A stretch of 64,000 bases of DNA from Erythroxylum novogranatense (lineage: Eukaryota > Streptophyta > Magnoliopsida > Malpighiales > Erythroxylaceae): positions 61,875,824 through 61,939,823 of the forward strand of contig CM057232.1 in NCBI GenBank assembly GCA_029891385.1, in the 5' to 3' direction. The notes beneath the pieces are model-generated. The model made no database searches and was not told the DNA's origin. It was given only the letters and a program-made list of their open reading frames with translations. Shown in pieces: positions 36,690 through 48,288 of the stretch. The number at the start of each line of letters is the position of its first letter. The stretch's first letter is position 1. The position numbers were made by a program, and so were the translations under genes.

Positions 36690-38064
36690 TATCTTAATGT
36701 ATGCCATCTCACAAGTGTATGGATTATATATTGTTGTACACAAAATATCATTCCACAAGGATTGGATTAGTGACCTAACAATTTGAATGCACTTTGTTTA
36801 AGGTAATAAATGATTAAATTAATTAAAATTAAAATAAAACAACAAAATTGAATAACTAAACCAATAAAGATAGTAATAAGAGTCAAGTTAATCAATAATA
36901 GAAATTTAGGGGGTTGTTTTATGTTTTTTTTTGTCTTCCTTTTACCTTGTAAATTAATTCAATTATGTTTGATCTTAGATATCCTGAGATTTCGAGTACC
37001 CTCTCTTGTGATCTAACTTAGTAATCCTAATGGAAATAGATAAAAATCGAATTGCAATCACTCAATTTACAAAACTACTCCTAACTAGTTAATTGGATTT
37101 GAAGCAATCTAAGGATAATTAAGTCATAATTAAGATCTCTCTTCAATTTTTTATTAACCTAATATTTGTAAGCCTATTAAGGTACTGCCACTTGTTGCAC
37201 AACTTAAAACAAATAACTTTGATTAATCCTCTTGATTTCTTATTAAGTGTAAACTCAAAAAAACACAAATAATACTATATTGAACTTAACAAGATAAAAT
37301 TTAACAAAACAATTCAAGAATAAACCCTTATATAGATTTAGAATCCTATAATCATGTTCAAAACAAAACTATTCATAATTGACATCGAAGGAAATGAAAT
37401 AAAATAAGAAAATAATGAATAAGCTTGAAAGCCTTGATTTGGAATTTCTAGAAAGCTCGAATTAACTTGATGTTCCCACTATTTAATCTTCTTCTTATTG
37501 ATGTGCACAATATTTCTACGTCTTTTCTTTTCCTTTTTAAGTGTCTTTGATGGCTATTTTTCCCTCTCTTTGAATTCAGAAGCTTTTAATCTACCTCTCT
37601 TGATGTAGCCTTCTCATTATCCTTATATATCAACAAACTAGGGTTTTTAAGATACACCCAGGCACTTACATGATTATCTAGGTGACTGTGTGTCTCTAAA
37701 AGATCTCAATTTTTGACTTCACACTGTTAAAAAGACTTACATAGGCAATATATATAGTCGTGTATGCCAACATTCATAGGCGTGTAACTCCATATAGGTA
37801 GGAATTATATATTTGAAGCTCCATATGTTTACAATGACTTACACGGTCATTCTACACAATATGTAGCTATACAATTGCTCTAATTCTTCCATTTCATTCT
37901 ACAATTTCACCTAAATGCATATCCTCTTTATCTATAAAGGAAATTATCACCTAAAAACGTACTTTGAGCAAATTAAGTCCTAAAACTATTATACAACTCT
38001 TAAATAACAAGCAAAATATGTTAAAAATATAGGTATATAAATATAGACAAATAATTGTTTATCA
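36690..38064 (-). repeat. Gypsy (Tat-like) LTR
   Basis: Minus strand from TGATAAACAATTATTTG (38064), then ttaggacttaatttgctcaa and gtttttaggtgataatttcc (about 37940-37985), phrases usual at the start of Tat-type LTRs. Its other end near 36700 has the cacaagtgtatgg motif. Right flank is TCTAC; no matching left duplication was found. Confidence 0.5.
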
Positions 38065-38229
38065 TCTACATACTTTCCCAACATAATTACATTGTTGATG
38101 TAACCTCAAAATTGTTATATTAATTGGAGAGTTGATCAATAGCTAAAACATCAGAGTGTAAGTGTATCATTTGCAAGTTTTATTAAAATAATAATATTAT
38201 TTTAGAGCTAACTTTGATTGATCTTAATA

Positions 38230-39529
38230 TTAAAAAAATCCCTTCTCTCTCAAAATCTACTTTCTCTGACTTCTCTCTTAGGTTTTTACTTCTTTAAGCT
38301 CCTTCAATTTTCTTCATTTGGAAATTTAAGCCCTGCCATTCCATTTGCGTACTACTCATCATCTTCTTCTCCTAAGTTCTTCGCCTAGACAAGGCCTCTG
38401 AAGGCCTAGACAATGGACAAGAATTGTGAGCCTCCCCCACCCCAAAATTTTGATGAGTTTCCAAAGTTATTTGCCACAATTAAGGGTAAAGGAAGAGATA
38501 AAAATCTATCTGAAGGAATTGTTAGGCAATAAGTCAATAAAGAACCATCACAGGTGTGAGGGGCTTGGAAGAACAAGTTGAATATCTAGCATAACAAAGA
38601 TATTCTTAAGCATTTTTTAAACGTGCTAAAGGATGGAGTCTTATCTCCTTTTAAAGGATTATTACAGGCGGGAGCTAGGGCCTATTCCTCAGCACTAGTG
38701 GGGTTCATCTAGAGTAAACATCTAGCATTTCCACTGGTGAGTGTATGGGCAGTTGTTAGGTGGGGTAAGCGGGTGTCTGGATAAGACCATGCTGATGGTA
38801 AGGGCATGGAAAAAAAATTTCAAATTTTCTTCTAAACATAATTTGAATGAAGTTATTAAATCTAGCCAAGGTTGGATTATAATAGAGTAATTATCGATGT
38901 TTTTCCCATCTGGGTTCAGTTTTATAATATTCCTCTTAAATTTTGGATAACTGAAGGCCTAATCTAATTAGCTAGTTCACTAGGTAAACCAATTTGCATG
39001 GAATTCCAAACAGCAAACATAGAGAGACTCTGTTTTACAAAAATTTGCATAGAGGTGAGTAGAAGCATTAAATTACGAGATAAACTCCTTATTCTAAAGC
39101 TAGATGAAGATGAAGAGCTTAAAAGAATATAAATTCCTATCACTTATTCTTATAAGCCAAGCTCAATAACCAGAAGTTGGAAGCCTACTGGAAAACTTTT
39201 CAAAACTGATTGGCATGACAAATTGAATGGATTACTGCTAATGAATCATAGGAAAAGGACTAGACCAACCTATCTAATCCAAAGGAACCTGCTGAGTTAG
39301 AGATCCACAATTCCATAGAAGAACGGACCAGCAATAATCCTAAGTCTTAGAACTCTTCTGACAAGCTTGAAATTCCTACAGATACAGTACCCATTAACCC
39401 TTTGGAGAAGGTTAGCAACACTGAAGATAATCACGTAACATATTAAAACAACTAGAATTAGATGAGACCAATTGCAGTAATTGTGATCAAGAAGGCATTA
39501 GTGAAATTCCCTTAAATCCTATATACAAT
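38230..39529 (+). pseudogene. LINE (L1-type) 5' region and ORF1 remnant
   Basis: ORF1 of plant L1 elements makes a nucleic-acid-binding protein with a DUF4283 domain and often a zinc knuckle. From ATG at 38413 the reading is MDKNCEPPPPQNFDEFPKLF. It goes on with DILKHFLNVLKDGVLSP, ALVGFI-SKHLAFPLVSVW, then VFPIWVQFYNIPLKFWITEG and ASSLGKPICM (about 38905-39000), then CIEVSRSIKLRDK. These are the DUF4283 signatures in order. Stops and frameshifts are many. The CT-rich stretch 38240-38400 is the likely 5' untranslated region. The gypsy LTR at 39530 interrupts the end. Confidence 0.85.
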
Positions 39530-41023
39530 TGATAGGTGCTTAATTGATTATAAAATTATTCTATAACACTTAGCAATTATTGACATGAAATTTCTTAAGA
39601 TACTCACTTTGACTCATATGTGATTTTAGGTACAATTCGGAAGTAAAGAAGTTAGAGTGAGTCAAAGCTCTATATTTTGGCCCTTTTTTCAAGATTAATT
39701 TTCACTTGTCTTTACGGAGCAAAAAGAAGAAAATTAAAAGACAAGTAGAAAAAAGAAAACACAAATAAGAAAATTCCAAGTTGCTCGTGACAAAAGAAGT
39801 AGAAAAGTTGTGTATAGAATACATGCAATTTATATTAATTAATGGAAGCACAGTAGGAGAAGAAAAGAAGAACAAAAGGCCAAGGGAAGCTACAACAATA
39901 CGGTAGCGTGTGGGCAGATGGAAGAGACCAAAAATGACATAGCAGCAGGTTGAGCAAAATGACAGTAGTATGGAGCTTAAACACAGATGTCCTACATAAA
40001 TACGAGTCTGCGTAAACGTAGATGAAGTCTGCGTTAAGCGAAAATGCATGCATTTCCATAGGTTATCTGGAGGGTTTTAAATAAAGAGGTGAACAGTATA
40101 CATAGACCAGTATATTAATTTGTCAAATCAAATAGAACAGTAGTGAATAGAGAGAGTGGAAGCACAGTAAAGAGCCAAGAAGGGTCTTCGATTGGAGTGT
40201 CTTATTGGGGCTAAAGCATTTGCTTGGGAGAGGTCCATAAAGGGCTAGACGTCCCATCACCGGTTCAGTGGTGACATCAACGCCGACCACTGGGTTAAGT
40301 GTTTTTCGTTATTTTAATTGTTTCTTTCTCTCATTAGTAATTTATTATGCTATCTTGTGCTAATTAAATTGGGTATTGTGAAAAGACGATTGTAGTCATT
40401 GAATCATTTACTTGTAAACCCATTGCTAGAATTTCGATATAATCCGTAATTGTTATGTTGAAATTCATGTGTAGTGACTAATAATTTGTAATCATTAGGG
40501 ATCAGATGACCAAGGTTAAATAATGCATCGTATAAGGTTGTTGTGTTGATTAATAGGTTATCCTAATTCATAATGCTACTACCTAATTGAATGTAGAGAT
40601 CATATCCTAGGTTATTCGGTGGTTAGGTTTTATTAACGATCGTATCTTGATTAACCACTACCTAAGGGAGAACTCAAGTTAATTATTAACCTACAATAAT
40701 AGTTGCCAAGAGAGGTTTGAAAAATACAAATTAATGAAATATGTTTAATTAAAGTGTAGGCTGAGATTGAACTAAAGAATTGGGTCCCTACCAAATTCTC
40801 CACTTTTATCATTTTTCATATGTTTTCTTTAATTTGTTTTCATTAGGTTAGTTTTATGTTATTTTCTTATTTCAAAATCCAAAACCCACCTGTTAAACCT
40901 AAACACTAGTTACTTTCATTTCGAAAAATTTACTCAAACTCTGTATGGGATCGACTTAGACTCACCACTATTATAGTAATAGGTCTAGTTATTTAGTTTG
41001 ACTAAGTTTACAACACGTTGTCA
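39530..41023 (+). mobile_element. Tat/Athila-type solo LTR inside the LINE
   Basis: It is about 1.5 kb, starts TGATAGGTGCTTAATTGATT and ends near ...acaacacgttgtca. It is the reverse complement of the LTR at 48289-49569 plus 53594-53908. Shared blocks are the ctcactttgactcatatgtg region (39602), the gggatcgacttagactcacc region (40948) and taggtctagtt (40980). LINE sequence flanks both sides. Possible target copies CCTAT (39518-39522) and GCTAT (41024-41028) do not fit the TG start exactly, so ends are approximate. Open frames on its minus strand (39702-40059) are spurious. Confidence 0.75.
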
Positions 41024-41138
41024 GCTATTCTAAAAGGAGGCCAACTTGAAGTAACAACAGAAAAAATCTAAAGGGGAAACCCCCTTAATATTGCTTGTAT
41101 GGAATGTCAATGGCCCTTATAAACAAGTTATGATTAAG
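41024..41138 (+). pseudogene. LINE ORF2 start (endonuclease), segment 1
   Basis: The text reads LILLVWNVNGPYKQVMIK at about 41085-41138, the first motif of the L1-type apurinic endonuclease (normally ILSWNVRG). It is cut by the solo LTR at 41139, and segment 2 resumes at 43779 after target copy TTAAG. Confidence 0.8.
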
Positions 41139-43783
41139 TGACACGACCCACCTTTTTGGGCCGTGTTGGCACTAGGGAATGGGTAGGCTTAATGCCACCA
41201 AAACCCGTAGTAAGCCCAACTTCTACTAAAAATTTGGCATGACCCATTTATTTTTCTGATGATCCTTATCGTGTTTAATTGGTTGTAAGAAGTAAGGATC
41301 CAATCATGAAATTCTCACATACATCATCAACAACCAACATTGTTCGCAACAACACAACAAGACCATAAATGTTTTATGTATATATGATTATGACAAACCC
41401 ATGGAGCAGCTATAAGTATCTGCAAATTACATCATGTCGAATACAAAACCAAAACATTACTTGTCTGCTTATCCAAGCTAGTCTAAAAAAGGCTTGGATT
41501 TCTCTCTTGTCCGATCTGCTAATCTCCTGAAATAATGATAGTGAGGTGTGAGTCTACCACGTGACTCAGTGAGATATAAACATACTACCATGCTTGTGAG
41601 GCTAAGTACACAAGGCTAGCTTCACAAGAATGGTCTATAGCATTCTGAACAATAACATATATGGCATCAATGAATATACAGGTAGTAAATCTCAAATGCG
41701 GCAATAACATGAGTATCAACAAGTAAGCTCAATATGAATTGTTCAAAGAAAACATGAATTTGGTTTTTGAATTCTTTTCTAGGTTCTGGGTTCTTTTCTG
41801 AGTTTAGGTTTCTTTCTCATTCTGGGTTCTTTCTCATTTCTGAATTTTTTCTCATTCTTTCTGAAATTCTTAGGAAGAGACAGAGGCATGCTAGTACGGC
41901 ATATCTCCCCTTTTCTGATTCTTGACAAAGTCGGCCTAACCTTGTCCCTAGAGGCTTGCCCTCTCTAGGTAAGACCCGGATCTAACCCATCACTGGCGGG
42001 TTATCTATGTGCACATAGTCTGATAATAAACCCTATCAGCTGGGTATTTTGAAAACTCATCAATCTTGGTTAACATGGAAAACATGCTTCATCAAAGAAT
42101 CGCAATCAATAGGTTCAACACAATAAGGGAACCAGAAGATGCAAAGAATCTGAAATCATATGGTCAATCTGGCATACAACATGTGAGACTCAACTACATG
42201 GAGTCATATGTCAAAGAAGTCATAAGGATTCAAGAACAATTCAACAAGCCGCAAGATAACAGAAGAGGCTTACTACACAAGGATAGTAGTATGATTAAAC
42301 TCACCTCGACTATCTTAGAAATTCTGATTTCTTTCTACCTTTCTTGAACTTGTGAAGAACTAGGTACAATGTCTAGTTCTATTCCTTGTCCACTTCCACA
42401 AGCTATTGGGTAACATGCATGAAAATACATATACCCTCATTAGTCATTCTCACACAAAACCTCATTTCTTAACACATCATAAAAATACTGCATAAGTCTC
42501 ATTCATGGAAGCATAACTCTTAACACGAAAGTCCAATGTTTTTCAAACTTTGCAGAACTCTAGTTTATAAATAAACTCACAATTCTTCTTTTATGACCAT
42601 ATTCTAATTCAGTCATTAAAAAGATCCAAATCTCCCAATTACAATCAGCCTAAACATGCAGTCATGAGTTGGACCCTTTTCTACTCAAAACCTTATAACT
42701 CATTCATCTCTCATCCAATTAAAGAGATTAAAAGCTTCATTTTCAATAGACTCATGTGGCTATCACATATCCAAAGACGACTTAAAAAAAGACTTAAATT
42801 GATTTATTGTGATTTTTACAAGCCTGACTTGATTCTGTTCTCTTCTGTGTTACTAGGGTTAGTAACAACCTTCACTTATTCGGCCATATATAACATAATA
42901 CGCATCCAATTAATAATCCCTTTCTACAGAACTTATAGGACACATTTTGAAACATTTCGTAAGAAAAACTCGTCATCCAATTCTCACCCTAAGGTCTTCA
43001 AACAATTCACTTACAGTTCTCGTTTTAATCTTGCTGGTATTCTGAACCAGTACCAATTCGGGGCCTATTACTCTTATTCTTCTAACCCTAAAATCGTGAA
43101 AAAACTCATAGAGACAGTAGAAATCTGGATCTACAACTTCTATGTTTTAAGTTTCTCCAGATTCGCACGGTAAACAGCTCAAAAAAACTGAACAAAGGGA
43201 GTTACGAATCTGTCTCCATGACAGCTCAACCTTCAAAACCCTAGGTTTTGGTTTAACCCCACAAATCACCAAATACACGAAATCTCTTCAAGAATAAGTG
43301 TCATTGGACATCAAAGAACACAAATCTATCATCCAATCATCAAACCTATACATCCTCTCAAATGGGTTTCACAAAAGAAGAGAAACTCAAGTTGAAATCC
43401 ATAGATCTAAGCATTGGGATGAAGACTTACCTCTTTATGTTGATGAATTAGCTTGAATCACCTTCCCTTTCATGAAATAAGACTTGAAAAAGCTTGAGAG
43501 GAGCTCTAATGGAGGTTAGGGTCGTGCATGAGGAGAGAGAAGAAGAAGACAAGGCACTAATTTCCTTATATACTCCCCCATGTCCACTTATTTACAAAAA
43601 CGCCACTCTTGTACTGGTTTTTTTTTTACATCTGTTCCGAATACCCTCCTGTGGACACCGAAAGATATCATACATCATTAATTTGATGTCACTAACATTA
43701 TTGTTCACTGCTCTGATTTTAATGACATTAGTCTCAATATTAATTTATTTCGGTGTAACGTTAATAGCGGGTGTTACATTAAG
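41134..43783 (-). mobile_element. 2.64-kb gypsy solo LTR with target duplication TTAAG
   Basis: The LTR is 41139-43778, TG...CA, flanked by perfect TTAAG at 41134-41138 and 43779-43783. On the minus strand it starts TGTAACACCCGCTATTAACG and ends GGGCCGTGTCA, as Tekay/Del LTRs do. It has a splice donor (ataaagag|gtaagtc, about 43440-43425). About 41760-41870 is a pyrimidine-rich imperfect repeat (ttctgggttcttt). Three open frames on the plus strand (42066-42347, 42664-43173 and 43494-43796) lie antisense to it and show no domain. Confidence 0.9.
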
Positions 43784-44701
43784 GATATTATTTTGAAAAA
43801 AAAAGCATTGTGTAGTTGGGCTATTAAAAACTAAAATGGGATCTTCCTAAATTCCTAGGGTTTCAAAGTTTTGGGCGTTGATTGGTCTATTCTAACTAAT
43901 ATGTCTTCACATTACAATAATAGAATTTTGTGTTTTTATCACATTAAATACTAGTGCAGGGGGAGAGTGACCCATTCCTTTAGTTATCTTAATATCTTCC
44001 TAACACTAACACCAGGTTTGAACTATCTCATATTTATGCTTCAAATGTTTAGTTTTAAAAAGATCTATTATGGAGCAATCTATAGCAACTAGAAGCCACC
44101 ATCACTAATCCATGACTGGTGATAGGAGATTCCCCGCATCAAGGAGGGAACTTATAAATTTTCTTCAAAAATTTCATATGACAGACTTTAGATTCAATGG
44201 GAGACTCATCATATGTAAAAACAATCAACAGGCCCAATACTTGATCAAAAGGAAATTGGATCGAGCCATGGTCAATCCAATTTGGTTATCTCTATATCTA
44301 TAGTCATTTGTTCACTTTAGGGAAACTCTCTTATTTGAACATTCATAGATTCTCATTCAAAATATGACTACATTTGTTTGTGCTTCTTTTAGGTTCTATA
44401 ATGGATCACTAAGTAGGTTGGCTTCCTTGAATTGGTTAGTACTTGCTAGAACCAGAATATTGAAGGGTACAAATCATTCCAATTGATGTAGAAGTTGAAA
44501 AAAAGTGAAATTTACTCTCAAAAGTTTTACTAGTGGCAACATCCTGTAAGTTAAAGAAAGCAAAACAAAATTTAAAGTAGCGTAAGATGAATGTTATCAC
44601 TATCCTCATAATGCTCAGATGAGTGATACTGAACTCCTAAGAATTGAGGAATATCAAAACCCCATACATTTGCATAACTCTATTCTTAAGTAGAAGGCTA
44701 G
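43779..44701 (+). pseudogene. LINE ORF2, segment 2 (endonuclease end and linker)
   Basis: Pieces match L1-type endonuclease in order: KHCVVGLLKTKM (43805), PWMTGDRRFPASRRELINF (about 44107-44165, the GDFN region), MTDFRFNG and RKLDRAMVNPIW (44250-44285). Past that is FRFYNGS, then LKSF-SGNI, VKESKTKFK and LLRIEEYQNPIHLHNSIL-KQKAS. The last corresponds to the EE.FL.QKSR motif before RT. RT itself is absent because a gypsy LTR starts at 44702. Frames are heavily broken. Confidence 0.75.
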
Positions 44702-45309
44702 TGATACGAACCCATTTTGTGACCTGCCCTAGGAACTCTTGATCAATTAGTTATGCATGCCCAGAATTTTAGAACAAACGTTGAATGATTAGATTAGAAC
44801 CTTAAGGAAGCTAAGTCCTTAAAACTCCAATCTTAAGATGCCACAAAGGTTAATCACTCCCTTGATAAGTCATATTTGTATTCTGCCAAGAACACAAAAA
44901 GAACAAGTCAAGCTTATTAGAAAACACCTCAATTTTTAATGATAATGATGATGATCTCGTAATACATCAGATGGCCTTTTAAGTATCCATCATAATATCT
45001 TAATATTATAAGGAAAGGGTTTTCTTACCTATTCCTAGTTTATACCTAAGTAGGAAAGTCCTAAATAAGAAAGGGAATCCTTAATTTTAGGATACAAATT
45101 AATCTTGAATGTGGATATCTCCCAAATTAAGGAAATAATTTGATTTATCTAGATATGGACGAAATTATTAAGGAACAAGTCTTAATAAGGCCTTATTCAC
45201 ACAAAAGGTAAATTTGGGCTTAATTAAATCAACAAAACTAGCCCACGCGCTGATTGCATCTTAATTATGCAAATTGGGCTTCCTTCAAACCTATATATGA
45301 TGATCAACA
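44702..45309 (-). mobile_element. Gypsy 3' LTR
   Basis: On the plus strand it begins TGATACGAACCCATTTTGTG. Reading minus, the end gatcaagagttcctagggca and ggttcgtatca is a familiar ending of plant gypsy LTRs. The beginning is set at 45309 (TGTTGATCATCATATATAGG), after the integrase text ends. The outer flank GCTAG is a possible target copy; its partner is lost. Confidence 0.6.
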
Positions 45310-45329
45310 TTGTATCTTGGATTTCAATC

Positions 45330-46080
45330 TTTATTTAGCATGTACTAAGTTTTGTATAACATCTTGTACATGAAGATATGTAATTAATCTTAGTAATGCC
45401 TTAGGACTTTCAATAACAACCTCCTTTTCTTGCATCTCCTTGATTAGTCCTTGTAAGCTTCTTTCATTTTTTTTATTCTTGCTTTAGTCATTGAATCACC
45501 AACTCCTTGCAGTGGGTCTTGGGAAAATTTACTAGCATCATCTGGAGCCATTTGTTCAGTATCTTAATCCCCATGATTCCACCCCTCCTTTAAAGGATTC
45601 TTCCTCAAATCATCTATATCAAACAAAGATAAATCAGGAATATTAAAAAGTAGCACTGACATTACCATAATTTCTCGATATATTGAGCTTGTAGGTGTTG
45701 TCATTGATCCTCTCTAAGACTTGAAAAGGTCCATCTCCTCTAGGCTACAATTTGGGCTTCTTTCGTGTAGGAAATTGTTCCTTCCTTATATGCACATACA
45801 TCCAATCTCTAGGTTCAAAAATAACTTTTATACGCCCCGTATTAGATTGTCTTGCGTTTTTTCATTTTTCCTCTCAAAGTTAGCCCAAAACTTGGGGTGT
45901 AAATCCTTTACAAAATTTGCCTTTTTCTTCCCATCAAGATTAGCATGTTCACCGATAGGCAAAGGTAAAATATCCAAAGGAGTTATAGGATTAAAGCCAT
46001 ATACAACTTCAAAATATGAAAAGGAAGTAATAGAATGAACATAACTATTGTAGGCAAAATGAATATTTTATCAAAAAGGA
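45330..46080 (-). pseudogene. Gypsy integrase C-terminal region
   Basis: Minus-strand reading: FAYNSYVHSITSFSYFEVVYGFNPITPL (46063-45980), LDGKKKANFVKDLHPKFWAN (about 45938-45875), a small shift, VIFEPRDWMYVHIRKEQFP (about 45820-45765), PRGDGPFQVLERINDNTYK (about 45745-45690) and NVSATF. These are the last part of integrase and the linker usual in chromovirus-type elements. Stops and frameshifts follow to about 45330. The DDE core upstream is missing. The plus-strand frame 45721-46038 is its shadow. Confidence 0.88.
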
Positions 46081-46090
46081 AAATCATATA

Positions 46091-46395
46091 ATAGGTACGC
46101 TATTTGGCTAATATAGCTTATGAAACGAAAATGCCTATTCATCTCCATATTAATGCATGTGATAAAAACATTGTCTTGAATAGAAAATCAAAGAAAAATA
46201 AGAATGTATATGTCATGAAGGTCACACATTATTAAAAGACAATAAGACTGATATAAATGTGTCAATCTAATAAGGCTTAAAATCTCACTGGATTTGTCTA
46301 CTACTATTCAGTGCTCTTCTAAAGATAATACACACCGACGAATCACAAAAGAAAAAGTACATGCTTAAGTTTCCATGAAATTCTATAGTCATTCT
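46091..46395 (-). mobile_element. Tat/Athila 3' spacer, part beyond the 525-bp LTR
   Basis: Non-coding text that continues the spacer from 46921-47103 once the 525-bp LTR is removed. I see no motifs of note. Confidence 0.4.
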
Positions 46396-46925
46396 TGTAG
46401 AACCCCCTTAACGCAGGGTACACACCGGGACTCTCGGAGGTCATTTCGGTACATATCCTACGATAAGGGCGAGCTACGTTCGATCACTACATTCACTTCA
46501 CATGGCATCATATCATTATTCACTTATAAAGCATCAATAGAAAATCACAATATTTTTTAAATCAACTTTTCCCTCATTTCATTCCATCATAATCAAAAGT
46601 TTACACGTCTTTTATCCTTTACTATCTGTTCATCAAGCAAAAAAAAATCTAAAATTCTCTAAAAATTCGAAAACCACAATGACCCTCTCCAACTCAATTT
46701 TTCATACACACAAATCACATTTTTCAGTAACAATCACATTTATTAGCAATTATACCGGGAAATGTCATGAATACATTTACAGTCATTTTCATGTACAAAA
46801 TTTACTATTCACGTGTATGTGTATGCTATATTAGGCATGAACATGTAAAGGCGCTTCTAAGCACTCATTAACCACTCCGAATTACTAGTCTAACCTCCCC
46901 GTCAGTGATGGGATGTTACAATTTT
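46391..46925 (-). mobile_element. 525-bp LTR related to the LARD LTR start
   Basis: 46396-46920 is bounded by TG and CA. On the minus strand it starts TGTAACATCCCATCACTGAC, close to the LARD LTR start, and follows it for about 250 bases (gaatagtaaattttgtacat, gtaaatgtattcatgacatt). Its other end (cctgcgttaagggggttctaca) is unlike the LARD end. Flanks ATTCT (46391-46395) and ATTTT (46921-46925) may be a target duplication with one C/T change. It is probably a short family member or an internally deleted LTR. Confidence 0.65.
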
Positions 46926-47101
46926 CTACTCATTACTATATAATTCTAGAAGCCATGGAAAACAAGCAAACATTTGCTTGTTTTTTTTATTCTTCTCTCA
47001 TTTCGATTGAAATTTAAAACAAACAAGAAATAAACCAACAATAAAACACACACGAATATATCATGAAATGTGAAAGTAAAGGAAAATAATTTTACTTCCC
47101 T

Positions 47102-47160
47102 GAGGTTGCCTCCCAAGAAATGTCTTTGTTTAGTGTTGGTGGCTCAACTCCATTTTTCTC
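47102..47160 (-). other. Tat/Athila end-of-pol signature
   Basis: Minus strand: gagccaccaacactaaacaa, then agacatttcttgggaggcaacc (to 47104). The CTTGGGAGGCAACC phrase marks the junction between coding region and 3' spacer in many plant Tat/Athila elements. Confidence 0.65.
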
Positions 47161-47329
47161 CTCACATGACAAAATTATGGTATTCAGGTAGTACAGTTTG
47201 AGCCACTTCCACGTGAGGTTGTTCAGGATAGGGTCTTGGTTAATAATCTGACATATTTAGCATATGACCTGTTTTCAAAATCTTAAACTCCACTGAGTCT
47301 AAGTTATCAGGAAAGACCGCAAATTTCTT

Positions 47330-48130
47330 TTTTCTTCTTTGTTCAATTTCTTTAACCTGCTAGGTAAAAGTAAAAAGTCATTCTTAACAACAAATTGGAA
47401 CTTCGTATTTACCTTCGAGCTAAAGGATGTGCCCTTTTCTATTTTGACTCCTTCTCTACTTCTTCCATATAATCAATTCCTTGAGTAGTCTATTTGAGAT
47501 TCCCAAGCTCCTAATCACTACGTAAGCTTTCCACACTAACATCCCTTAGGTATTCCTCAAGTTGATATGGCTTCTGCACTTTGCTTTGTAGCTCTACGTA
47601 GTCGATCCTCACTCCTATCTCACCCATTTGATTTCCCACGTTCTGGAGACTAGACGTTATATGCCTCATTTCCTACTAGAATTGCATCATATACTCCTTA
47701 AGCTACTACTATACACACTGTTGAAGTTGTAAAGTATTAGCATTCATAATATTTATCAATTCTTCTAAAGATGTACCTGAATCTTGTTGGCTCTCCACAT
47801 CTTGAATGCTAGACCTTGCATCATGTCAAAATTAGTATCCATTTTGTTGTAATTGTAGGGTATTAAGTAGAAATTGCTATATGCTCTCCTGAAGTTGCTG
47901 TATACCTTGTTGAAATTGAAGATAGGAAGTGTTATAGGTCTTGATATAGTAATCCAAAGGTGCTACTGAGTTGTAATAAGAAACTTCTAGTCTGTATGAG
48001 AATTGTTATGCATCTTGTAAACTATCAAAGAAGTAATTCTGATGATCATCCCATCCACAACTAAAGTTAGGTTGATCAGTCTAAAATTGGTTATAAGATT
48101 GGCGATATGAGTTATAAAAGAAATTACTTC
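47330..48130 (-). pseudogene. Short gag-like or coiled-coil ORF remnant of the Tat/Athila element
   Basis: From an ATG at about 48134 the minus strand reads MDGSNFFYNSYRQSYNQF, then LQFQQGIQQLQESI, LLNTLQLQQN, LEELINIMNANTLQLQQC, QLKEYMMQF, and SSLQNVGNQMGEIGVRIDYV. The NQMGE phrase echoes the NQMGQLA motif in gag proteins of this group. It is Gln-rich and likely coiled-coil. There are about ten stops, most TAG or TAA where Gln codons are plausible. The whole internal region from primer site to spacer is only 1.2 kb, with no room for pol, so the source element is probably non-autonomous. Function unknown. Confidence 0.55.
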
Positions 48131-48264
48131 CATCCATCTCTAATTTTTTTATATAATTGACAAACACGAAACAAAATGTGAAAAGATCAAGAAATAACAA
48201 AAAACTAATTACAAACAAGTATGTACAAAAAACCAATTAAAATTAAGGAAAACTAAAACATTGC

Positions 48265-48288
48265 ACTCCCCAATAATGACACCAAAAT
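48265..48288 (-). promoter_or_regulatory. Decayed Tat/Athila primer-binding site
   Basis: Minus strand attttggtgtcattattggg next to the LTR end at 48289. The usual site in this group is TGGCGCCGTTGCCGGGG. Here it reads TGGTGTCATTATTGGGG. All differences are C-to-T or G-to-A. Confidence 0.75.

Noticed and set aside
42664..43173. 169-codon open frame, the longest in the solo LTR at 41139-43778
   Set aside because: It lies antisense inside an LTR bounded by TG..CA and a target duplication. No domain or homologous frame was seen.
45721..46038. 105-codon plus-strand frame
   Set aside because: It is the shadow of the minus-strand gypsy integrase remnant.
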